Assembly (NCBI RefSeq): GCF_014155765.1
Contig: NZ_SCKT01000001.1
Location: 372,001-436,000, forward strand
DNA length: 64,000 bases
DNA from: Pantoea dispersa
Lineage (GTDB): Bacteria; Pseudomonadota; Gammaproteobacteria; Enterobacterales; Enterobacteriaceae
Reading direction: 5' to 3'
The first letter of the stretch is position 1, and every line of letters starts with the position of its first letter. Of this stretch, positions 14,707 through 22,658 are shown piece after piece. A program made the translations under genes and the position numbers. The notes beneath the pieces were generated by a model. That model did not search any database and was not told where the DNA came from. It saw nothing but the letters and a program-made list of their open reading frames with translations.

Positions 14707-17679
14707 ATGTTGGCTCCCCTGATTGATGACAAACAGAAAATCACGCTGATCGAAGACAGCGGTGTGCAGTTTCTTGATTTTGGTTTGCGCCTGCCCGCGC
14801 TGCAGGCGCGGCGGCAGTTTGTGCGCCAGACCGCCAATGGTCCGCTGCTGCGCCTCAACGTTGATGGCAACAGCGGCAAGTTTCTGCTCTATCCGCAGGA
14901 TGGCGGTGCCGCTGAGGTAGTGCGCCCGGAGACCGATATCGCGCTGGCCGATTCCCTGACGCTGCTGGCCGGGCAGTGGCTGCCGCTGCCGGTGCTGCGC
15001 TGTTCCAGCGGCCGTCGTTTTATCGGTGGCCCGGATAACTGGGCGCGTCTGCGCCTTGCGCCGCTCAGCCAGCCCGACGCGGCGGGCAATACCCATCGCA
15101 TCACCCTCGCCTTCGATACGCGCCTGGTGGCCGACGCGGACGGCGGTGAGCAGCTGGGGTTGAGCAAAGCCGATGCGCAGAACGGCGTCAGCTTTGCGCT
15201 GGCGTGGCATAACTATGAACTGGGCGAGTTCCTCGACCTCACCTGGGTTGACGGCTGGCTGCGCGAGACGTTCAGCCAGCAGGTGTATGCGCTGGAATCA
15301 CGCCGCGAGCAGGAAGTGAACCAGGCGCTGCGCGAATTTGAATATCAGGCGCACTATCTCAACGTGCTGGAACTGCTGGGAGAACAGCTCGATCTGGCAG
15401 AAATCACTATCCAGGCGGCCTCACCGCAAACGCCGGCGGTCAACGTGGATATCATTCTCGACGTCGGCAACTCGCACACCTGCGGCATTCTGGTGGAAGA
15501 TCACCCCGAAGAGAGCAACGGCCTGCGCCAGACCTATGAGCTGCAGCTGCGCGATCTGTCGCAGCCGCATCAGGTCTACAACGAGCTGTTCGACAGCCGA
15601 CTGGAGTTTGCCGAAACGCACTTTGGCAAAGCCAACTTCTCGCTTGAGAGCGGCCGCGAAAACGCGTTTATGTGGCCCTCGCTGACCCGCGTCGGTCGCG
15701 AAGCCAGCCGCCTGGCGCTGCAGCGCGCCGGCACCGAGGGCAGCACCGGCCTTTCCAGCCCGCGCCGCTACTTATGGGACGAAGCGCGTTATCAGCCCGG
15801 CTGGCGCTTCAACGCCAGCGGCGGCAGCGACGAGCCGCAGGCCACCGCGCTGCCGTTTACCCTGTTGCTCAACGATGAGGGGCAGCCGCTGCATGCCCTG
15901 CCGGAAGATGACCGCCTGCCGGTGTTTTCTGCCAGCTACAGCCGCAGCTCGCTGATGACCTTTATGCTGTGTGAACTGCTGGCGCAGGCCATGATGCAGA
16001 TGAACAGCGTGGCCCAGCGCCAGCGTATGCCGCAAAGCCAGGCGCCGCGCCAGCTGCGTCATGTGATCCTGACGCTGCCGTCGGCCATGCCGAAGCCGGA
16101 GCGGGAAATTTTCCGTCGCCGCATGCAGGAAGCCATCGCGCTGGTGTGGAAAGCCGAAGGCTGGCATCCGGCCGACGCCGCGTTTGACGCCGCCAGCCAG
16201 GCGCACAGCCTGCGGCCGGTACCAGATGTGCAGATGGAGTGGGATGAAGCCACCTGCGGTCAGATGGTGTGGCTGTTCAACGAAACCCAGGTGAACTTTG
16301 CCGGTCGCGCGGAAGATTTCTTCAGCAGCATGGCGCGCCCGGATCGCCCGCGCGAAGCGGATGAGCTGCCGGGCAAAAGCCTGCGCATCGCCTCGATTGA
16401 TATCGGCGGCGGCACCACCGATCTCGCCATCACCCAGTATCGTCTGGATGATGGTCAGGGCAACAACGTGAAAATCACCCCGCGTCTGCTGTTCCGGGAA
16501 GGGTTTAAAGTGGCCGGCGATGACATTCTGCTGGACGTGATTCAGCTGTGGATCCTGCCCGCGCTACAGCAGAGTCTGCAAAAAGCCGGCCTGGCGCTGG
16601 CGGAACCGCTGATGAACAAGCTGTTTGGACACGACAGTCGCATGGACGGTCAGGCCACGCTGCGTCAGCAGGTCACCCTGCAGCTGTTTATTCCGCTGGC
16701 GCAGGCGGTACTGGAACGCTATGAAAACTGGAATCCACTCGACAGCCACAGCGAAATTAACGCGCTGTTTGGCGAGCTGGTGCCGCAGAAGCCAGCCAGC
16801 AGCGTGCTGGCGTTTGTCAACGGAGAGATTCAGCGCACGCTCGGCGGCGACAGCCGTTTCGACCTGCTTGACGTGCCGCTGGTGGTGAGCATGGCGCAGC
16901 TGCATGCTGAGTTTCTGCAGCACCGGATGGCGATCATCCCGGCGCTGCGCGCCATGTGCGAAGTGGTTTCCCTCTATCAGTGCGATGTGCTGCTGCTGAC
17001 CGGTCGCCCGTCGCGCTTCCCGGGCATTCAGGCGCTGGTGCGTCATTTGCAGCCGCTGCCGGGCAGCCGCATTTTGTCGCTGGAGGGGTATCACACCAGC
17101 GACTGGTATCCGTTCAACAAACAGGGACGCATTGATAACCCGAAATCCACCGCGGCGGTCGGTGCCATGCTGTGTCTGCTGGCACTTGATCTGCGTCTCA
17201 GCAGCTTCTGGTTCCGCGCCGGCGATTTTGAACCCTACTCGACCATTCGCTATCTTGGCGTGCTGGATGAAAACGCCACGCTGAGCGATGACAATCTGTG
17301 CTACAGCGAGATTGATCTCGACAGCCACAGCTTCGCGCTGGACCGTAAAAGCAGCTTCCGCATTCGCGGTAACGTCTGCCTCGGTTTCCGCCAGCTGGAG
17401 AACGACCGCTGGCCGGCGACACCGCTCTACAGCCTGAGCATTACCGATCCGCAGCTGGCGCGCCAGGTAGCGGGCGAAAGCGTGCTGCGCATCAGGCTGG
17501 CGGTACAACCGGGCCCGGATAACCTCGGCCCGGAGCGGCTGGTGCTGAGCGAGGCGCGCATGGACGATGGCACGCGCGTGCCGCTGGAGCAACTGAGTCT
17601 GAAACTGAATACGCTGTCGGCCACCGGCAACGCCAATGCGCAATACTGGATCGACAGCGGGAGCGTGTGTAAACGATGA
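14707..17679 (+). CDS. srfB: SrfB, large protein with actin/Hsp70-type ATPase motifs
   Basis: A 990-residue protein of the SrfB virulence-factor family. I see the three nucleotide-site motifs of the actin/Hsp70 superfamily: PHOSPHATE1 DIILDVGNSHTCGILVED (about residue 248), PHOSPHATE2 IASIDIGGGTTDLAITQY (about 560) and an ADENOSINE-like LLLTGRPSRFPGIQALV (about 765). The first 240 residues form a separate beta-rich domain. It is probably a cytoplasmic ATPase acting with the membrane protein SrfA and with SrfC. Its last four bases (ATGA) hold the srfC start, so the two are translationally coupled. Confidence 0.86.
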   Translation: MLAPLIDDKQKITLIEDSGVQFLDFGLRLPALQARRQFVRQTANGPLLRLNVDGNSGKFLLYPQDGGAAEVVRPETDIALADSLTLLAGQWLPLPVLRCSSGRRFIGGPDNWARLRLAPLSQPDAAGNTHRITLAFDTRLVADADGGEQLGLSKADAQNGVSFALAWHNYELGEFLDLTWVDGWLRETFSQQVYALESRREQEVNQALREFEYQAHYLNVLELLGEQLDLAEITIQAASPQTPAVNVDIILDVGNSHTCGILVEDHPEESNGLRQTYELQLRDLSQPHQVYNELFDSRLEFAETHFGKANFSLESGRENAFMWPSLTRVGREASRLALQRAGTEGSTGLSSPRRYLWDEARYQPGWRFNASGGSDEPQATALPFTLLLNDEGQPLHALPEDDRLPVFSASYSRSSLMTFMLCELLAQAMMQMNSVAQRQRMPQSQAPRQLRHVILTLPSAMPKPEREIFRRRMQEAIALVWKAEGWHPADAAFDAASQAHSLRPVPDVQMEWDEATCGQMVWLFNETQVNFAGRAEDFFSSMARPDRPREADELPGKSLRIASIDIGGGTTDLAITQYRLDDGQGNNVKITPRLLFREGFKVAGDDILLDVIQLWILPALQQSLQKAGLALAEPLMNKLFGHDSRMDGQATLRQQVTLQLFIPLAQAVLERYENWNPLDSHSEINALFGELVPQKPASSVLAFVNGEIQRTLGGDSRFDLLDVPLVVSMAQLHAEFLQHRMAIIPALRAMCEVVSLYQCDVLLLTGRPSRFPGIQALVRHLQPLPGSRILSLEGYHTSDWYPFNKQGRIDNPKSTAAVGAMLCLLALDLRLSSFWFRAGDFEPYSTIRYLGVLDENATLSDDNLCYSEIDLDSHSFALDRKSSFRIRGNVCLGFRQLENDRWPATPLYSLSITDPQLARQVAGESVLRIRLAVQPGPDNLGPERLVLSEARMDDGTRVPLEQLSLKLNTLSATGNANAQYWIDSGSVCKR

Positions 17680-20048
17680 GAACTGCCAAAAAAGCCACGC
17701 CGGCGACGCCTGCTAAACGCCTGGGCCTGCTGCAGGAGACGGTTGACGGCGCGCTGAACTGGGTGGAGAGCCACCAGGCGCACTCACCGCGTCTGGCGCT
17801 GGAAGCCGATACGCTGCGGCTCCAGCTGCGGCGCGCCCGCGTTGAAAGCCACGCGCTGGCGCGACAGCTGGCGCGGCCGGTCACCCTGGCGCTGTTTGGT
17901 CAGTCGCAGGCGGGTAAAGCCTGGCTGCTGAGTGAAATGGTCGGCGACGCGCAGGGCCAGCTGATCGCCCGTCTCGGCGACAAAACCCTGAACTATTTTC
18001 AGCACATCAATCCCGGCAATCTCGATTTTGCCATCGCCACCCGTTTCAGCCATCAGCGTGAAGCGCAGTCTGGCGCGTGGCCGCTGGAGATGACGCTGCT
18101 GAGCGAAGCCGAGCTGATTCGTCTGATGCTGGCCTGTGCCAGCGCGGACACCCAGCCGGACAGCGCGGCGATTGATGCCGCGCTGCAGCGCCTGCAGCGC
18201 CATCGCCAGAGCGAGGTGCAGCCCGGCCTCGACAGCGACGCGCTGGTGACGCTGTGGGCGTGGCATCGCCGCCAGCCCGACCACGCCGAGGTGCTGGACC
18301 GTCATTTCTGGCCGCAGGCGATTGAGCTGGCACCGTGGCTCAACGTGGACGACCGCGTGCAGCTGTTTGCGCTGCTGTGGCCGCAGCGTCCGGCGCTAAA
18401 TGAAACCCTGCGCAGCCTGCTGCATCTGCGCCATCAGCTGCGGCACGCGCCGCGCGTGCTGGCGCCGCTCAGCCTGCTGGTGGATGACGCCTCGCTGCCC
18501 GCTGAAAAGCTCATCGGCCATGACGCCGACCTGAACGAATTGATTGAAGTGTGTCCGGTTGTCGCCAACCGCGTGGGCAAACCGCAGTCGGTACCGCTCG
18601 GCTGGCTGGCGCTGCTGACGCTGGAAATCACCCTGCCGCTCAGTTCGACGCCGCGTCAGGCGCTGTATGACGAAGCCGATATGCTGGAACTGCCCGCGCC
18701 GGGCACGCCCGCCGATCGCGATCAGCAGGATGAGCGCGCAAGGCTGCAGGCGCGTGATGCGCTGCGCGCCAGTCTGCTGGAGCAGAAACGTGCCCTGCTG
18801 CCGGGCTTCTATGCCGCCCGTCAGGGCATCGATTTAATGCTGATTTGTACCGCCGCCAGCCAGCGTCAGGATGCGGATCTCGCCGCCAGCGCGCTGCGCG
18901 AGTGGCAACTGCAACAGAGCGCGACGGCCAGCGCAGACAAGCCGCGCCTGATTTGGGCGATTACGCCGCACGATGCGCGCTATCAGCAGTCGCAAATCAA
19001 CGTCGATGAAGCGGTACAGCGGCAGATTGGTCAGCCTGGCCAGAGCTGGGGTTCCATGCTGGCGCGCGATCGCGCCGGCGTCGACCGCATGAGCAGTTGG
19101 CTGCAGGATGAGATGCAGCCGGAGGCACGGCGCGACCGGCTGGCGCTACAGCTCAGCACGCTGCAGCAGAAACTGGTGGAGCGTCTGCAGCCGTGGACCG
19201 AAGCCAGCGCCACGCCGGAACAGGCCGCGCGGAAACAGGCCATCGCCGATACGCTGCTGAAGTGTTTACAGCATCGCACCGGCCTGCATGGCGAGCTGCT
19301 TGAGCGTCTGCAGCCGTCGCGCGAAGCGGTGCGCCAGCTGTGGCTGAGTCAGAGCCACGGCAGCACGCCGTCCACCGGCGGTCAGCCGGCCGCGGTGGAG
19401 CAGAGCTATTTTGGTATTGGTTTTGAGTTTGACCTGTTTAACGATGAGCCGGTAACCACCGCCGAACCGCGCAGCAGCAGCGGCCAGCGCGATCAGCAGT
19501 TTCCTCAGCAGGTGTTCGCGCTGTGGCTGGCGCACCTGCGTCAGCTGCCGGAGAGCCAGAGCCTGCTGGCGCTGCTCAACGTGGACAAGCCAACGCTGGA
19601 ACTGCTGGTGGAGGAGCTGATTACCGCCAGCTTCCGTCTGCAGGTGCTGAGCAAACTGCAAAGCGCGCTCAACGAAACGGAGACGCAGGCCAGTGCCCAT
19701 GAAGCGCGCACCGATCGCCAGGTGTCGCGTGCCATGACGGTGCTGGGTGACTTTGTCGCCTGGCTCGGCTTCCTGCAGCGGGATGAACGTGAACGGCCAC
19801 AGAGTCGCGTCAATCGCGGCAGCCCGATTTTCGCCCGCCCGCCGGCGCCCAGCGTCAGCTTTTCGTCAGGCCAGCGTCTGACGCGGCTGTCTGCCGCGCC
19901 GGCTAACCACACCGCCTATTACATTTATGACTGGCTGGTGGGGTTAAATTCGCTGATCGTCGAGAATAACGGCTACACCGGCGGCGGCGATTTACCGGCC
20001 AGCGCACGTCAGACGCTGGCGATTATGCTGCTGCCGCTGCACGCGTAG
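17676..20048 (+). CDS. srfC: SrfC, P-loop-like partner of SrfB
   Basis: A 790-residue protein of the SrfC family. Near residue 74 it has LALFGQSQAGKAWLLSEMVG, a Walker A-like loop with alanine where Ser/Thr is usual, so nucleotide binding may be altered. The remainder is mostly long helices with many Gln, Arg and Leu residues and resembles a dynamin/GTPase-type or scaffold protein; that comparison is inference. It starts inside the srfB stop (ATGA). It ends one base before the stop of the convergent barstar gene, with no terminator visible between them. Confidence 0.83.
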   Translation: MRTAKKATPATPAKRLGLLQETVDGALNWVESHQAHSPRLALEADTLRLQLRRARVESHALARQLARPVTLALFGQSQAGKAWLLSEMVGDAQGQLIARLGDKTLNYFQHINPGNLDFAIATRFSHQREAQSGAWPLEMTLLSEAELIRLMLACASADTQPDSAAIDAALQRLQRHRQSEVQPGLDSDALVTLWAWHRRQPDHAEVLDRHFWPQAIELAPWLNVDDRVQLFALLWPQRPALNETLRSLLHLRHQLRHAPRVLAPLSLLVDDASLPAEKLIGHDADLNELIEVCPVVANRVGKPQSVPLGWLALLTLEITLPLSSTPRQALYDEADMLELPAPGTPADRDQQDERARLQARDALRASLLEQKRALLPGFYAARQGIDLMLICTAASQRQDADLAASALREWQLQQSATASADKPRLIWAITPHDARYQQSQINVDEAVQRQIGQPGQSWGSMLARDRAGVDRMSSWLQDEMQPEARRDRLALQLSTLQQKLVERLQPWTEASATPEQAARKQAIADTLLKCLQHRTGLHGELLERLQPSREAVRQLWLSQSHGSTPSTGGQPAAVEQSYFGIGFEFDLFNDEPVTTAEPRSSSGQRDQQFPQQVFALWLAHLRQLPESQSLLALLNVDKPTLELLVEELITASFRLQVLSKLQSALNETETQASAHEARTDRQVSRAMTVLGDFVAWLGFLQRDERERPQSRVNRGSPIFARPPAPSVSFSSGQRLTRLSAAPANHTAYYIYDWLVGLNSLIVENNGYTGGGDLPASARQTLAIMLLPLHA

Positions 20049-20318
20049 TCAGTGAGTAATCAGGCGCAGCTCGCCCGCCAGCTGCTGCGCCGCCTCTTCC
20101 AGCAGCGCCAGCACCGGGGCAAACTCCGCACTGGCGCTGACCTCGGCGACATGCTGCAGATGCAGCGTTGCCGGCAGCGCCATGCCGCCGGTTAGCCAGT
20201 CCCACAGCGCATCCAGATTGTAGCCAAAGCATTCACCGCAGCCGCTCTGTTCGACCAGCGCCTGATAAAAGGCCTGGCGCGTGCCCAGCGTGCGAAAATC
20301 AAAATGGAGTGTCAGCAT
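20049..20318 (-). CDS. Barstar-family ribonuclease inhibitor
   Basis: An 89-residue barstar-like protein. The barnase-contact stretch ECFGYNLDALWDWLTGG keeps the tyrosine, asparagine and two aspartates that correspond to barstar Y29, N33, D35 and D39. It blocks a barnase-type RNase in the cytoplasm by plugging the active site. It lies 2 bp downstream of the RNase gene on the same strand, so toxin and inhibitor are co-transcribed. The length is that of classical barstar (about 90). Confidence 0.93.
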   Translation of the reverse strand: MLTLHFDFRTLGTRQAFYQALVEQSGCGECFGYNLDALWDWLTGGMALPATLHLQHVAEVSASAEFAPVLALLEEAAQQLAGELRLITH

Positions 20319-20320
20319 AG

Positions 20321-20755
20321 TCAGGGTACCGGCGTGAAGCTGCGATAGTGATCGGTGGTGAGAAAGATCAGCCCATCAGAAGAGTAAAGCAGACGATCGG
20401 CATCGCGGTGGCCGCAGTTATAATTGACGTCCGCCTCATACCACTGGCGCCCCGCCTGCATCGGCAGCCGCCGTTCGCGGTTACTGAAGCGATCGCCGCC
20501 AATCGCCCGCCCTGGCAACACCTCACACAGGTTGCCCTGCGCCGGGTTCCAGCCCTGACGACGTGCCGCGCTTTTGGTGAGATAAAAATCAGGCAAACGG
20601 TGATGCTGCTGCAGCCAGCGCGCCACGCGATGGGCATCGGTCAGTTGTGCAATATCCGTCTGTTTTTCTGGCGCAGTACCGCTCAGATGGGGCTTCAGCC
20701 CGATCCAGCAAACCACCAGCGCAAACAGTAATCCAATCCAGAGTTTTTTCGACAT
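20321..20755 (-). CDS. Exported or membrane-anchored barnase-like ribonuclease
   Basis: A 144-residue RNase of the barnase (N1/T1) family. The segments RLPDFYLTKSAARRQGW, GGDRFSNRERRLP, EADVNY and LLYSSDGLIFLTTDHY match barnase closely. The catalytic set is complete: K61, E107 (general base), R117, R121 and H136 (general acid). The N-terminus KKLWIGLLFALVVCWIGL is a signal peptide or membrane anchor, so the enzyme should act outside the cytoplasm. Two cysteines (C77, C114) not found in barnase could form a disulfide. It is encoded directly upstream of its barstar inhibitor. Confidence 0.93.
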   Translation of the reverse strand: MSKKLWIGLLFALVVCWIGLKPHLSGTAPEKQTDIAQLTDAHRVARWLQQHHRLPDFYLTKSAARRQGWNPAQGNLCEVLPGRAIGGDRFSNRERRLPMQAGRQWYEADVNYNCGHRDADRLLYSSDGLIFLTTDHYRSFTPVP

Positions 20756-20842
20756 AGTGACATCCTGAAAAGCAGGACGCCGATAATAGCAGGTTTCAGG
20801 CGGGGAAAAACGCGGGCCAGCATGGCTGGCCCTGGCGGAGGT

Positions 20843-21193
20843 TTACTGCTGCATCGCGCTCGGGGTGTGCGCGGCGTGACGACGCCATGCGCCCGGTGCC
20901 ACGCCATACTGGCGCTTGAAGCTGCGGTTAAACGACTGCTGTGAATCGAAGCCCAGCGAAATGGCCACGTTGAGGATCGGTTCGTTGGTGGTGGTCAGGC
21001 GGTCGGCCGATTTTTTCAGCTTCTTGGCCCGGATGTACTCACCCAGCGGATAGCCGGTGTGCTCTTTGAACATGCGCTGCAGGTGCCACTTCGAATAGCC
21101 GGCGCGCCCCGCTACGGTGTCCAGATCCAGACGTGCTTCAATGTTGTTATCAATCCAGTCGATCAGATCGTGAATAAAAGCGTCGCTCATCAT
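20843..21193 (-). CDS. rarA: RarA-like AraC-family activator of efflux
   Basis: A 116-residue single-domain AraC protein of the MarA/SoxS/Rob/RamA group, with AGYSKWHLQRMFKEHTG and SLGFDSQQSFNRSFKRQYG as its two helix-turn-helix motifs. I start at ATG 21193 (MMSDAF) behind GGGAGAGAATGGG; ATG 21190 is also possible. The setting (divergent oqxAB, then an Rrf2 gene) is the rarA-oqxAB-oqxR layout of Klebsiella, where RarA activates oqxAB. The protein resembles the N-terminal domain of Rob as much as RamA, so the symbol rests on context. Confidence 0.8.
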   Translation of the reverse strand: MMSDAFIHDLIDWIDNNIEARLDLDTVAGRAGYSKWHLQRMFKEHTGYPLGEYIRAKKLKKSADRLTTTNEPILNVAISLGFDSQQSFNRSFKRQYGVAPGAWRRHAAHTPSAMQQ

Positions 21194-21264
21194 CCCATTC
21201 TCTCCCGTCGCCATGGCGAACAGTATCAGTATCAGTTGCAATTACACTTTAAGGGTGACTGACT

Positions 21265-21281
21265 ATCGCACTTAATGCAAG
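21265..21281 (+). promoter_or_regulatory. Marbox-like site between rarA and oqxA
   Basis: ATCGCACTTAATGCAAG fits the first part of the marbox consensus AYnGCACnnWnnRYYAAA but is weak at the 3' end. It overlaps the first TTAATGCAA repeat, so an activator and a repressor could compete here. Confidence 0.4.
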
Positions 21282-21298
21282 TTTTATTATTGCATTAA
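21272..21298. repeat. Inverted repeat TTAATGCAA / TTGCATTAA, possible OqxR operator
   Basis: The two perfect 9-bp arms are separated by 9 bp. A third copy of TTAATGCAA lies at 21415-21423 in the orientation of the first. All three are between rarA and oqxA, where a repressor of the pump would bind. Confidence 0.65.
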
Positions 21299-21485
21299 AT
21301 GCCGCACTCGCCGTAGGGGCTTTCGCTACCTGTTACGAATTGATCAAAACCGCACATAAAGTGTATCAGATATTCTTGCAGATGCAGTTCGCCCAAGCCT
21401 ACACTCCTGTGGTTTTAATGCAATCTTAAAAGTTGCAGATTTTTCGTACGTCTCCTTTCTTTTTCACCAACGCGGAATAACAACA

Positions 21486-22640
21486 ATGCATCTGCAAACA
21501 TATGGGGTTCGTCGGGCCGTAAGCCTGTCAGGAGTGATGTTGCTGGGAAGCCTGCTGGCCGGTTGTGATCGCGGTGTGGCGCAAAATGCGCCGCCGCCTC
21601 CGCCCGAAGTGAGTGTCGCGCAGGTGGTGCAACAAAAAGTCAGCCAGTGGGATAGCTTCAATGGCCGCATTGAAGCGGTGCAAAGCGTGCAGCTGCGTCC
21701 GCGCGTTTCGGGCTACATCGATCAGGTTAACTATCGCGAAGGCGATGAGGTGAAGAAAGGTCAGGTGCTGTTTACCATTGATGACCGCACCTACCGCGCC
21801 ACGCTGGAGCAGGCGCAGGCCGAACTGGCCAGCGCGCGTAGCCAGGCGGCGCTGGCCCGCAGCGAGTCGGCCCGTACCGACAAGCTGATCGGCACCCAGG
21901 TGGTGTCGCGCGAAGAGTGGGAACAGCGGCGTTCGACCGCCAGTCAGGCGCAGGCCAGCGTGCTGGCCGCCCAGGCGGCAGTCGATATGGCGCAGCTGAA
22001 CCTCGACTTTACCCGCGTCACCGCGCCGATTGATGGTCGCGCCAGCCGGGCGATGATCACCACCGGTAACCTGGTGACTGCCGGCGACAGCGCCAGCGTT
22101 CTCACCACGCTGGTTTCGCAGGACCGCATGTACGTCTACTTTGACGTCGACGAAGCGATTTATCTGCAGTACCAGGCGATGGCGCGTCAGGGCCAGAACC
22201 GCGGTTCGCTGCCGGTAGAGATTGCGCTGACCGGCGAACAGGGTTATCCGCACCGCGGCACCGTCGATTTTCTCGATAACCAGCTGACCGCCAGCACCGG
22301 CACCATTCGCATGCGCGCCACGCTCGACAATCAGCAGCGTCAGTTTACCCCAGGCCTGTTTGCCCGCGTGCGGCTGCCGGGCAGCGCAGAATTCAACGCG
22401 CTGCTGGTCGACGACCGCGCGGTACTAACCGACCAGGATCGTAAATACGTTTACGTGGTTGATGCGCAGGGCAAAGCCGAACGCCGCGATGTTCAGCTGG
22501 GCGATCTGGCTAACGGCCTGCGTATTGTGCAGCAGGGTCTGAAGCCAGGTGACAAGGTCATTGTCAACGGTCTGCAGAAAGTGTTCATGCCCGGTATGCC
22601 GGTAAAAGCGCAGCCGGTGGCCATGCGCTCCGCTCAATAA
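21486..22640 (+). CDS. oqxA: RND efflux periplasmic adaptor subunit OqxA
   Basis: A 384-residue membrane-fusion protein. The signal peptide ends in the lipobox LLAGC (Cys about 27), so it is a lipoprotein. It has the barrel-sandwich halves (QLRPRVSGYIDQVNYREGDE and DFTRVTAPIDGRAS), an alpha-hairpin rich in Ala/Gln between them, and the usual C-terminal beta-barrel and membrane-proximal domains. It links the inner-membrane pump OqxB to a TolC-type channel. It is followed after 18 bp by oqxB and lies divergent from rarA. Confidence 0.92.
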   Translation: MHLQTYGVRRAVSLSGVMLLGSLLAGCDRGVAQNAPPPPPEVSVAQVVQQKVSQWDSFNGRIEAVQSVQLRPRVSGYIDQVNYREGDEVKKGQVLFTIDDRTYRATLEQAQAELASARSQAALARSESARTDKLIGTQVVSREEWEQRRSTASQAQASVLAAQAAVDMAQLNLDFTRVTAPIDGRASRAMITTGNLVTAGDSASVLTTLVSQDRMYVYFDVDEAIYLQYQAMARQGQNRGSLPVEIALTGEQGYPHRGTVDFLDNQLTASTGTIRMRATLDNQQRQFTPGLFARVRLPGSAEFNALLVDDRAVLTDQDRKYVYVVDAQGKAERRDVQLGDLANGLRIVQQGLKPGDKVIVNGLQKVFMPGMPVKAQPVAMRSAQ

Positions 22641-22658
22641 TAATCGAGACTGCCCGTT

